From Verrucomicrobiota bacterium (GTDB lineage: Bacteria > Verrucomicrobiota > Verrucomicrobiia > Opitutales > Opitutaceae), in NCBI GenBank assembly GCA_023446865.1, contig JAEXPL010000173.1, positions 1 to 41,876 of the forward strand: DNA of 41,876 nt, in the 5' to 3' direction. Under the pieces are notes generated by a model, which saw only the letters and a list, made by a program, of their open reading frames with translations, was not told where the DNA came from and did no database searches. Made by a program: the position numbers and the translations under genes. Each line of letters begins with the position of its first letter. Position 1 is the first letter of the stretch. This document shows, one piece after another, positions 7,538-14,481 of the stretch.

Positions 7538-8605
7538 TCACTGCACGCCGCAGGCGTGCAGGAGCTTCACCGAGAAATAGCCGAGCAGTCCGGTGATGGG
7601 CAGCGTGAGCACCCAGGCCCAGACGATGCGGCCGACGACGCCCCACTTCACAGCGCTGAAGCGCTTCACGGTGCCGACGCCCATGATCGCCGTGGAGATC
7701 ACGTGGGTGGTCGAGACCGGGATGCCGAAGTGGGAGGCGGTGAGGATGACCGCTCCGGCGCTCGTCTCGGCGGCGAAGCCGTGGACGGGCTGGAGTTTCA
7801 CCATCTTGTGCCCCATCGTCCGGATGATGCGCCAGCCTCCGCCGGCGGTGCCCGCGGCCATCGTGAGCGCGCAGCTCAGGATGACCCACGAGGGGATGTC
7901 GGCGTTGGGCTGCCGGAGGAAGTGGAGGAACGGCGGGAGGTCCTCGAGAATTCCGGCCTTGGTGCTGGTGAAGAGTGCGAGGGTGATGATGCCCATCGTC
8001 TTCTGCGCGTCGTTGGAGCCGTGGCTCAGTCCCATGATTCCGGCGCTCACGAGCTGGAGCTTGCCGAAAACGTTGTTCACGAAGCGCGGCGTCGCTTTGC
8101 GCAGCGTCATGTACAGGAGGGCCATGAACAGCGCGGCGACGGCGAAGCCCATGATCGGGGAGGTGACCATCGGCATGACGACCTTGTGCCAGAGCCCCAC
8201 GTGTTTGCCCTTGGCGTCGGTTGCGGCCCAGATCAACACGCTCCACTTGCCATGCGCGGTGGCGAGGGCGGCGCCGCAGAGCCCGCCGATGAGGGCGTGG
8301 CTGGAGCTGGAGGGCAGGCCGAGCCACCAGGTGAGGAGATTCCAGATGATCGCGCCGATGAGGGCGGCGAGCACGGTGGTCGTCGTGGCGACGCTGGCGT
8401 CGACCAGCCCGGAGCTGATCGTCTTGGCGACACCCACGCCGATGAACGCGCCGATGAGATTGGTGACCGCGGCCAGCATGATCGCCTGGCGGGGTGTGAG
8501 GACCTTGGTCGAGACGACGGTGGCGATCGCGTTGGCGGCGTCGTGGAAACCGTTGATGTACTCGAAGGCCAGCGCGGCGAAGATGACGAGAAGCAGGATC
8601 TCCAT
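7538..8605 (-). CDS. pit: Inorganic phosphate transporter, PiT family
   Basis: A 355-residue integral membrane protein that imports phosphate (usually as a metal-phosphate complex) driven by the proton gradient. Both PiT signature repeats are intact: GFHDAANAIAT near residue 19 and GLSHGSNDAQKTMG in the second half, as well as GLPSSSSHALIGG and GIPVSTTHVISTAIMG. About ten hydrophobic segments are visible. It is encoded 10 bases downstream of the DUF47 protein on the same strand, the usual two-gene arrangement for low-affinity phosphate uptake. Its convergent placement against the Pst operon brings both uptake systems into one locus. Confidence 0.95.
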   Translation of the reverse strand: MEILLLVIFAALAFEYINGFHDAANAIATVVSTKVLTPRQAIMLAAVTNLIGAFIGVGVAKTISSGLVDASVATTTTVLAALIGAIIWNLLTWWLGLPSSSSHALIGGLCGAALATAHGKWSVLIWAATDAKGKHVGLWHKVVMPMVTSPIMGFAVAALFMALLYMTLRKATPRFVNNVFGKLQLVSAGIMGLSHGSNDAQKTMGIITLALFTSTKAGILEDLPPFLHFLRQPNADIPSWVILSCALTMAAGTAGGGWRIIRTMGHKMVKLQPVHGFAAETSAGAVILTASHFGIPVSTTHVISTAIMGVGTVKRFSAVKWGVVGRIVWAWVLTLPITGLLGYFSVKLLHACGVQ

Positions 8606-8615
8606 GGCGCGCGCC

Positions 8616-9251
8616 TCAGGAGTACTTCAGGACAATCTGGAAGACGACGTTGCCGGCATCGCGGCAGCGGTCGATGACCTTCTCGAGCATCTCGTAGAGC
8701 TCGCGAAGGATGACGAACTGCTTGGCGTCGTAGGGACCGTGGTAGAGTTCCTTGAGGAACTCGAGCATGACCTTGTCGGCTTCGCCTTCGGCGTGCTGGA
8801 GGCGGGCGTTGGCGTCCTGGATCTTGTCGAGGCGTGTGCCGTGGCGGAGCTGCTTGACCATGAAGATCACGGCATCGGCCGCGAGTTCGATGAGGGCGAC
8901 TTGGCGCGTGAGGTGGGCGCTCGGCACGGGGCCGGGGTAGATGGAGAGGCGCTCGACGACTTTTTCGACGCCCTTGGGAATGCGGTAGAGGGCAAGGGAG
9001 AGCGCCTCGATGTCCTCGCGCTCGAGCGGGGTGACAAAGGTCTTGCAGAGCTGTTCGGTGATCTCGGAGGTGATCTGCTTGTCCTTGCGGCGGCTGAGGA
9101 CGAACTCGTCGAGGCTGTGGCGCTTGGTCGGGTCGTCGACGGTGGCGAGGTACTTGCCGAGCAAGGCGGTGCTGACCTTTGCCTCTTCGGCGCTGGCTTC
9201 CAGGAGGTCGAAGAATTTTTCGTCTTTGCCGAGGAGTTTGCGGAGGGACAT
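8616..9251 (-). CDS. PhoU-like DUF47 accessory protein of the Pit transporter
   Basis: A 211-residue helical cytoplasmic protein of the DUF47/PhoU-like family (TIGR00153-type). Its N-terminus (SLRKLLGKDEKFFDLLEASAEEA) and the internal E/D-rich helices such as REDIEALSLALYRI match this family. Such proteins are almost always encoded just upstream of a Pit gene, as here, and are thought to gate or stabilise it. Two ATGs lie three codons apart (9260 and 9251); the inner one fits the family start better, and neither has a clear ribosome binding site. Confidence 0.85.
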   Translation of the reverse strand: MSLRKLLGKDEKFFDLLEASAEEAKVSTALLGKYLATVDDPTKRHSLDEFVLSRRKDKQITSEITEQLCKTFVTPLEREDIEALSLALYRIPKGVEKVVERLSIYPGPVPSAHLTRQVALIELAADAVIFMVKQLRHGTRLDKIQDANARLQHAEGEADKVMLEFLKELYHGPYDAKQFVILRELYEMLEKVIDRCRDAGNVVFQIVLKYS

Positions 9252-9453
9252 GGCGGCCATCTAAGACGACCGGGCGGCGGAATGGAAAGCGTGTTCTTCG
9301 GAACTGCGGGCACTGGCGGGCGCATGCCGGTGGCGAAAGTATCGCGGCGGCGTTGGTCGGGTGGCGGATCGCGCTCCCGTTCAGCCGCGGGATCACCCGG
9401 TGGGCGGTTGCTGGGCGGCGGATCGGTCTCCGGGCGGGAGCGGTGTCGCCGCG

Positions 9454-9597
9454 GATTTCGCCGGAAGAAGGGGTTGGGGGCGCCCGGGCTAGTGTCGACT
9501 CTTGGCCGGCCCCCTTTCTCGCGGCCATAGCTCAGCAGGCTAGAGCATCCTGCCGTACGGCGGAATGGATCTTGGGGCACCTGCCGAATGGCGCCGT
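9454..9597 (+). repeat. Tandem duplicate of the tRNA-His promoter and 5' half
   Basis: From GATTTCGCCGGAAGAAGGGGTTG (9454) to the CATAGCTCAG of a tRNA-like sequence, this stretch matches 9598-9681 at an offset of 143-144 bases. In this 5' copy the -35 has decayed from TTGACA to TTGGGG. The rest of the match is the spacer, the CCGGC...TTTCT leader and the acceptor/D-arm of tRNA-His. Confidence 0.7.
9521..9581 (+). pseudogene. Degenerate tRNA-His copy
   Basis: The sequence begins like the real tRNA-His gene 143 bases downstream: acceptor strand GCGGCCA, TA, and D-stem GCTC...GAGC. It then loses the anticodon arm. Instead of CAAGA-TTGTGGA-TCTTG there is a palindromic CTGCC-GTAC-GGCGG, after which GGATCTTGGGG of the parent reappears. 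No T-arm, no matching acceptor 3' strand and no CCA follow, so it cannot fold as a tRNA. The replacement core resembles the palindrome at 36514-36537 (CTGCCGTACGGC in both). Confidence 0.65.
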
Positions 9598-9617
9598 GAT
9601 TTTGCCGGAAGAAGGGG

Positions 9618-9646
9618 TTGACAGTGCCCGAACCGGTGCCGATTTT
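9618..9646 (+). promoter_or_regulatory. Promoter of tRNA-His
   Basis: A perfect -35 TTGACA at 9618-9623, a 17-base spacer and a weak -10 GATTTT at 9641-9646. Transcription would start about ten bases before the mature tRNA 5' end. Confidence 0.6.
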
Positions 9647-9662
9647 CGCCGGCCTCATTTCT

Positions 9663-9740
9663 GGCGGCCATAGCTCAGTTGGTTAGAGCACAAGATTGTG
9701 GATCTTGGGGTCGCGGGTTCAAGTCCCGTTGGCCGCCCCA
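9663..9740 (+). tRNA. tRNA-His (anticodon GTG)
   Basis: A 78-base cloverleaf. The acceptor GCGGCCA pairs with TGGCCGC, and an extra G at 9663 (G-1) stands opposite the discriminator C, the identity element unique to tRNA-His. D-stem GCTC/GAGC, anticodon stem CAAGA/TCTTG with loop TTGTGGA (anticodon GTG), and T-arm GCGGG-TTCAAGT-CCCGT are all intact, and CCA is encoded (9738-9740). Confidence 0.97.
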
Positions 9741-9784
9741 TTTTCTGCGAGGTGGAGGGAGTGATGCGGATGTCGGGCCGCTGG

Positions 9785-9815
9785 TTGACATCGGCTGCGG
9801 CCCTCAACGTAGTCT
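9785..9815 (+). promoter_or_regulatory. Candidate promoter for the gene at 9821
   Basis: Perfect TTGACA at 9785-9790 followed by CGTAGT (17-base spacer) or TAGTCT (19-base spacer). The ATG at 9821 lies right at the expected start point, so the message would be leaderless or nearly so. Confidence 0.4.
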
Positions 9816-9820
9816 TCTTC

Positions 9821-10168
9821 ATGCCCGTGCCTCAGCCACCGATCGCCAGCCTGCTCGCGTGGCTGACCGTGTCCGTGCTGTTGCTGGCGGGTGCTCCGAC
9901 GCACCGCGCCGGGGCGGGCGCGAACGGGGCTCAGCTCCAGACCGCGGCCGACGAACTGGCCCAAGCCGCCACACTGCTCCGCTGCGCTTCTGGGCACGAT
10001 GCCGCGCGAGCCCCGGCGCCGAAGTTCCGCGAGGCGATGGCGGTGCCCGTTGTGGTGCGTCTCGCGGTCTCCGGTTGCGCGTTCTCGCGCCACCCAGGGC
10101 AGCGCCATCCTGGCGCTGCGCCGCTGATGCGGCCGAGCTTGGTGGGTACGGTCGAGTTGCGGATCTGA
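9821..10168 (+). CDS. Small hypothetical membrane or exported protein
   Basis: A 115-residue reading frame with a hydrophobic N-terminus (about residues 7-26, ending LLLAGAPTHRAGA) that could be a signal peptide or single membrane anchor. The rest is Ala/Pro/Arg-rich with two cysteines and no recognisable domain. The start was chosen because the ATG sits just behind a TTGACA promoter; an earlier ATG at 9764 is possible. It lies between tRNA-His and secA. The evidence that it is expressed is modest: GC-rich DNA yields many open frames, but the hydrophobic segment and promoter speak for it. Confidence 0.4.
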   Translation: MPVPQPPIASLLAWLTVSVLLLAGAPTHRAGAGANGAQLQTAADELAQAATLLRCASGHDAARAPAPKFREAMAVPVVVRLAVSGCAFSRHPGQRHPGAAPLMRPSLVGTVELRI

Positions 10169-10293
10169 GTGCGGGGCGGCCGGCCGCGGTTTTCTGCGGT
10201 CGAACCAACGGCGGCAATCCTGCCCATGCGCCGGATCCGCTCGGCATGTGCCACCGCGCCCTCTCCGCAGGGCGTGGCAACCAGCCCGTCCGA

Positions 10294-10308
10294 CCCCAGA
10301 TACTGGGG
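10294..10308. repeat. Hairpin in the secA leader
   Basis: CCCCAG-ata-CTGGGG, a 6-bp perfect stem 44 bases before the secA ATG, preceded by GCCCTctccgcAGGGC. Tandem hairpins in a 184-base leader might influence secA expression; no known element is recognised. Confidence 0.35.
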
Positions 10309-10352
10309 ATAACTTCGGGCGGCGTCATCCAACCCGCAACTTCCGTACTCCC

Positions 10353-12989
10353 ATGCAGTTCATCCTTTCCTTCCTCTCCAACCTCGCCCGCCAGCGCATT
10401 CTCAACCGCTACCGGGCCCTTCTTCCCGCCATCCGCCGCCGCCAACAAGCGCTGCGCGGTTCCGATCCCGCGGTGCTCACCGCCCAGCTTCTCCAACAGC
10501 CCAAGCCCCGCCTGGTCGACGCCTGCGCCAACGTCCTCGTCGCCTGCGACCGACTCGAGGGCCAGAGCTTCCAGATCCTGGAGGAGAACGTCGTCTGGCG
10601 TATCCTGCCGTTCGACTCGCAGATCCTCGGCGGTCTCGTGCTCTTCCACAACCAGGTCGCCGAGATGGGCACCGGCGAGGGCAAGACCCTCTCGGCTGTC
10701 GTCGCCGCCTACCTGAGCTTCCTGCACAAGCGGAAGGTCCACGTCATCACCGCCAACGACTACCTGGCCCAGCGCGACTCGATCTGGATGAAGCCGGTCT
10801 TCGACCAGCTCGGCTGTACCGTCGGCCTGCTCGCGCCCGACCAGACGGCCGCCCAGCGCCAGGCCGCCTACCGCTGCGACGTGCTCTACGCCACCGCCAC
10901 GGCGTTGATCTTCGACTACCTCGGCGACAACGGCCTGATCGCCTCCGCCGACCAGCGGCTCCAGCAGGGGCAGGACTTCGCCATCGTCGACGAAGCCGAT
11001 TCCGTACTGATCGACGAGGCGCGCACGCCGCTCGTGATTTCCGGCCGGAAGGAATCCGATCTCTCGCTCTACACGAAGCTGCACAAGCCCGTGATCGAGG
11101 TGCACAAGCTCCAGGCCAAGTACGTGGCCGGCCTCGAGGCGGCGGTCGCCGAAGCCGTCGCTGCCGGCAACCTCGCGCACCCCGAGCTCGGCCGGAACCT
11201 CTACCTCATCCGGCAGGCCGACCCCAACAACGAGCGCCTGCAGCAGTGGCTGATGGAGTCGCCGATCCGCAAGAAGCTGGAGGAGTTTCAGGAGAAGACC
11301 GAGGGCAACTCGCACGCCACCGCCGAGCTCCACAACCGCGGCTACTACTCGATCAGCCAGCGCGACCACTCGATCCACCTCTCCGATACCTGCCAGGAGC
11401 AGTTCGCGAAGCTCCTCGGCCAATCGCTCGTCATCCCCGACCTCTCCGCGCAGATCAACCGCCTCGAGCAGTCCGCCCAGTCCGACGAGGAGAAACAGCG
11501 CCAGCGCGAGGCGCTCTCCGTCGAGATGGACACCGTGGCGTCGCAGCTCAACACGATCCACCAGCTCATCAAGGCCTACGCGCTCTACCGCCGCGACATC
11601 GAGTACATCGTGCGCGACGGCGCCATCGTCCTCATCGACACCAACACCGGCCGCCCGCTGCCGGGCCGGCATTTCTCCGACGGCCTCCATCAGGCCGTCG
11701 AGCTCAAGGAGCGCCTGCGCCTCTCGCCCGAGTCGCAGACGCTCGCCGAGACCTCGATCCAGAACTTCATCCGGCAGTACAAGTTCCTCGGCGGCATGAC
11801 CGGCACCGCGCGCATCGAGGCCGACGAGTTCTCCAGCACGTACAAACTCGATGTGATCCCGATCCCGCCGCACAAGAAGTGCATCCGGCGCGTGCAGCCG
11901 GATCTCCATTTCAAGAGCCTCGACGCGAAGCTCGACCGCATCATGGCCGACATCCGGCAGGTCCATGAGCAGGGGCGCCCGATCCTCGTCGGCACCTCCT
12001 CCGTGCAGGAGTCGGAGCTCGTCAGCGCGCGGCTGAAGGCGCTCAAGCTCGAGCACAGCGTGCTCAACGCAAAGAACCACGCCAAGGAGGCGATGATCAT
12101 CGCCCAGGCCGGCCGGCGCGACGCCATCACCATCGCCACCTCGATGGCCGGCCGCGGCACCGACATCAAGCTCGCCCCCGGCGTCGCCGACCTCGGCGGT
12201 CTCCACATCATCGGCACGACCCGCCACTACCTGCGCCGGCTCGACGAGCAGTTGCTCGGCCGTTGCGCCCGCCAGGGCGACCCCGGCTCGGTGCAGTTCT
12301 ACCTCTCGCTCGAGGACGATCTCCTCAAGGAGGCGAAGGTGCCAGTCGCCCGCTACATGGGTTTCTTCAAGGCCGACGACGCCGGCATCCACCACCTGTT
12401 CATCAACAAGATCGTCGAGGAGGCGCAGGAGAAGTTCTCCGGCTTTTTCCACGCCGCGCGCCGCCAGCTCGTCGCCTTCGACAACATCGTCTCCACCCAG
12501 CGCCAGCAGATTTTCGCGATGCGCAACGACATCGTCGATGGCGCGTTGTCGAGCGAGCAGCTCCTCCAGGAGCACCTCGCGGAGCTGCAGGCCGCCGGCA
12601 AGTCCTGCCTCGACTGGTTCAAGCACACCTTCCCGATCAGCTTCAAACAGGACCCCGCCGACGCCCCCGCGCCGCTGGTGGAGATCTACAAGGAGGCGAT
12701 CGAGCAGTGCGGCGCGCAGCTCGGCTTCGACAAGAAGGCCTTCGACCGGATGGTCCTGCTCGCCAACCTCGACGAGTACTGGCGCGACTACATCACCGCG
12801 CTGGGCAACCTCAAGGAGGGCGCGCAGCTCATGAGCTATGCGCAGACCGATCCGGTGAGCGACTTTGGCAACAAGTCCGCGAAGATGTTCATCCAGTTTC
12901 TGGAGCAGTACCGGAACACCGTCTTCAAGCGCGTCTTCCCCACCGTGGCGATGTTGCGCCGGCAACAGCAGCAGCCCCGCCGCCGCTGA
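10353..12989 (+). CDS. secA: Divergent preprotein translocase ATPase SecA
   Basis: An 878-residue cytoplasmic/peripheral ATPase that drives proteins through SecYEG. Motor motifs are in order: FDSQILGGLVLFHNQVAE before Walker A MGTGEGKT (105-112), TANDYLAQRD (133-142), DEAD box (213-216) followed by SVLIDEARTPLVISG, MTGTA near 482, MAGRGTDIK near 598, and GRCARQGDPGS near 635. It differs from textbook SecA at several places: DEAD instead of DEVD, MGTGEGKT instead of MKTGEGKT, RCARQGDPG instead of RSGRQGDAG. The C-terminus ends in QQQQPRRR without the Cys-rich zinc/SecB-binding tail. These features fit the planctomycete/verrucomicrobial type or a second SecA. Whether it is the only SecA of the cell cannot be told from the window. 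Confidence 0.88.
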   Translation: MQFILSFLSNLARQRILNRYRALLPAIRRRQQALRGSDPAVLTAQLLQQPKPRLVDACANVLVACDRLEGQSFQILEENVVWRILPFDSQILGGLVLFHNQVAEMGTGEGKTLSAVVAAYLSFLHKRKVHVITANDYLAQRDSIWMKPVFDQLGCTVGLLAPDQTAAQRQAAYRCDVLYATATALIFDYLGDNGLIASADQRLQQGQDFAIVDEADSVLIDEARTPLVISGRKESDLSLYTKLHKPVIEVHKLQAKYVAGLEAAVAEAVAAGNLAHPELGRNLYLIRQADPNNERLQQWLMESPIRKKLEEFQEKTEGNSHATAELHNRGYYSISQRDHSIHLSDTCQEQFAKLLGQSLVIPDLSAQINRLEQSAQSDEEKQRQREALSVEMDTVASQLNTIHQLIKAYALYRRDIEYIVRDGAIVLIDTNTGRPLPGRHFSDGLHQAVELKERLRLSPESQTLAETSIQNFIRQYKFLGGMTGTARIEADEFSSTYKLDVIPIPPHKKCIRRVQPDLHFKSLDAKLDRIMADIRQVHEQGRPILVGTSSVQESELVSARLKALKLEHSVLNAKNHAKEAMIIAQAGRRDAITIATSMAGRGTDIKLAPGVADLGGLHIIGTTRHYLRRLDEQLLGRCARQGDPGSVQFYLSLEDDLLKEAKVPVARYMGFFKADDAGIHHLFINKIVEEAQEKFSGFFHAARRQLVAFDNIVSTQRQQIFAMRNDIVDGALSSEQLLQEHLAELQAAGKSCLDWFKHTFPISFKQDPADAPAPLVEIYKEAIEQCGAQLGFDKKAFDRMVLLANLDEYWRDYITALGNLKEGAQLMSYAQTDPVSDFGNKSAKMFIQFLEQYRNTVFKRVFPTVAMLRRQQQQPRRR

Positions 12990-12990
12990 G

Positions 12991-13042
12991 GTGCTCCGCC
13001 TGTCGCCGGCCGCGCCGAGGCCGGCGACCGTAGCTGGAGCAC
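12991..13042 (+). terminator. Nested inverted repeat after secA, possible terminator
   Basis: Starts directly behind the secA stop. Outer arms GTGCTCC (12991-12997) and GGAGCAC (13036-13042) enclose a perfect 10-bp stem GTCGCCGGCC/GGCCGGCGAC (13002-13028). Very stable in RNA, but without a T-run, so a Rho-independent terminator is only likely, not certain. Confidence 0.5.
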
Positions 13043-13136
13043 GCAGCGCCTCAGCCGCCTTTCCCGCGGTGGCGCCCCGCACCTGCCGCCGGTTGGATTG
13101 CGGCCGCGCGGCTTCCGCTCAACGTTGCCGCCACCG

Positions 13137-13931
13137 ATGCATCCGTTCCGGATCGTCACCTACAACATCGCCCACGGCCGCGGGGCCCTGTCGCCTTATC
13201 AGGGGCTGAACTCCCATGCCTCGATCCGGCGCAACGTCCTCAAGATCGCCCACCTGCTGGAGCGCCTGCGGCCCGATGTCGTGGCGTTGCAGGAGATCGA
13301 CGAGGACTCGCATTGGAACGGCCGGATCAATCTCCTCGAATACCTGCGCGAGCACTCGCGCCTGCCCTATGCGGTGATGGGCGTGAACAGCCAGCGCAGC
13401 GGCGACAAGCCGCTCCGCTACGGCAACGCCATCCTCTCGCGCCATCCCATCGTCGCCTGGGAAAACGTGTCGTTCGGCCGCAGCGAGATCGGAGGCAAGG
13501 GTTTCATCTTCACCGAAATCGACATCGGCCGGCGCCACATGGTGCCCGTCGTGAACCTGCATCTGGCGTTCTCGTCGCGCCGCGCCCGGCTGCAGCAGGC
13601 GGAGGCGGTGTCGGATTACATGCGGGCGAAGTACAACTACCGGCATGGCGAATGGCTGGTGCCGCCGATCCTCTGCGGGGATCTCAACAACTCCTCGCGC
13701 GTTCCCGACGCGACCGCCGCATTGTTCGAGTACTTTCAGCGCCACGGTGAGTACACGCTGCACCCCGAGAACGCCCGCACCTTCCCCTCGCCGTTGCCGA
13801 GCCGCGCGCTCGACTTTGTCTTTCTGCCGCCCGCCTGTCGCGTGCCGACGAGCGAGGTGCTGCGCAGCTACCTTTCCGACCACCGCCCGGTCGTCGTCGA
13901 CTTCCGCCTGCCCGGAACGCGGACGCACTGA
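13137..13931 (+). CDS. Endonuclease/exonuclease/phosphatase family protein
   Basis: A 264-residue metal-dependent phosphodiesterase-fold protein. The catalytic set of the EEP superfamily is complete: N10 in TYNIAHG, E53 in LQEIDE, D182 and N184 in GDLNNS, and D248-H249 in SDHRP. The GNAILSRHP segment is also typical. No signal peptide is seen, so it should act in the cytoplasm. The substrate (nucleic acid, phospholipid head group or other phosphodiester) cannot be fixed from sequence. It follows secA after 147 bases with a strong inverted repeat between, and probably forms its own unit. The ATG at 13137 opens the first beta strand and is the natural start. Confidence 0.85.
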   Translation: MHPFRIVTYNIAHGRGALSPYQGLNSHASIRRNVLKIAHLLERLRPDVVALQEIDEDSHWNGRINLLEYLREHSRLPYAVMGVNSQRSGDKPLRYGNAILSRHPIVAWENVSFGRSEIGGKGFIFTEIDIGRRHMVPVVNLHLAFSSRRARLQQAEAVSDYMRAKYNYRHGEWLVPPILCGDLNNSSRVPDATAALFEYFQRHGEYTLHPENARTFPSPLPSRALDFVFLPPACRVPTSEVLRSYLSDHRPVVVDFRLPGTRTH

Positions 13932-13960
13932 GGTCGTTTTCGGCGCTTGGCGCGGCCGGT

Positions 13961-13989
13961 TTGACAAGACTCTGCGTGGCCGTTTCCTC
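13961..13989 (+). promoter_or_regulatory. Candidate promoter of the metal efflux block
   Basis: Perfect TTGACA at 13961-13966; the best -10 position 17 bases on reads TTCCTC (weak). A GTG start codon lies 35 bases after the -35, the same geometry as at 9785/9821, suggesting a leaderless message. Confidence 0.3.
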
Positions 13990-13995
13990 GCGCCC

Positions 13996-14367
13996 GTGCA
14001 GCGTCTCGTCTTCATCGCAATGGCTTGGTTGCTGGCCGCCTTCTGGCTGCCGGCGACGTTGCATTGCGCGGCCGAAACGGCCGGTTGGTTCGATGTCACG
14101 GATTGCTGCGCCGGCGAGTCAGCTGCGGCTACGGCCGATGTCTCGCTGGACCATTGCACGACGCTCGAAGTCGGCGTGCCGCGCGAGGAGTTGGGCGTTT
14201 CGGTGTTGAGTGTGCCGGTCGTGGCGCTGCTCGAATTCCTGCGTCCGGTGCGCGTGGCGGGTACGTCCGCGGCCAACGGCGTGACGCCGCGGCTGGCCGC
14301 GCCGCCGAATATCGGCGGATTGTGGCGGGCCGTGGAGCGCGTGGTCGCCCCGGCTCGCGCGCCCTGA
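13996..14367 (+). CDS. Small exported protein preceding the czc genes
   Basis: A 123-residue protein of unknown family. The GTG at 13996 gives a fuller signal peptide (QRLVFIAMAWLLAAFWLPATLHCA) than the ATG at 14020, which is the alternative start. The mature part has a cluster of cysteines and acidic residues (HCAAETAG, VTDCCAGE, DHCTT) that could bind metal or form disulfides in the periplasm. A proline/alanine-rich tail follows. It is the first gene ahead of the CzcCBA-like efflux set, 114 bases before the outer membrane factor, so a role as a periplasmic metal-handling or sensing accessory is inferred from position and composition only. Confidence 0.55.
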   Translation: MQRLVFIAMAWLLAAFWLPATLHCAAETAGWFDVTDCCAGESAAATADVSLDHCTTLEVGVPREELGVSVLSVPVVALLEFLRPVRVAGTSAANGVTPRLAAPPNIGGLWRAVERVVAPARAP

Positions 14368-14417
14368 GGCGCAGTTGAAACGGAGCGGGCTCGAACGAGT
14401 CCGTTGAGTTCGTGCGT

Positions 14418-14435
14418 ACCGGCCCTTGGGCCGGT
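14418..14435. repeat. Perfect 18-bp palindrome upstream of the efflux operon
   Basis: ACCGGCCCTTGGGCCGGT, 46 bases before the czcC-like ATG. It could be an operator for a dimeric regulator, the end of the preceding transcript, or a fragment of the repeat family (CCGG cores recur at 15819 and 40687). Confidence 0.45.
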
Positions 14436-14481
14436 CGCGCCCATGCGCCGGAGTCTCCGGCCAACTTCCTGTTCAACAGCC

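Noticed and set aside
7484..9530. Plus-strand frames covering the pit and DUF47 genes
   Set aside because: They overlap two well-recognised minus-strand genes and have shadow-type composition (His/Gly/Glu/Asp-rich or Met/Thr/Pro-rich).
9521..9581. A second functional tRNA
   Set aside because: Only the acceptor 5' strand and D-arm fit; the anticodon arm has a four-base loop, and no T-arm or CCA end follows.
9819..13082. Very long minus-strand open frame opposite secA
   Set aside because: It is antisense to a clearly real SecA gene, has low-complexity Val/Glu/Gly/Leu composition and no recognisable domain; long antisense frames are expected in DNA this GC-rich. The same applies to the frames opposite the patatin-like gene (26798-30400), pstC (2674-4515) and czcA (16298-18658).
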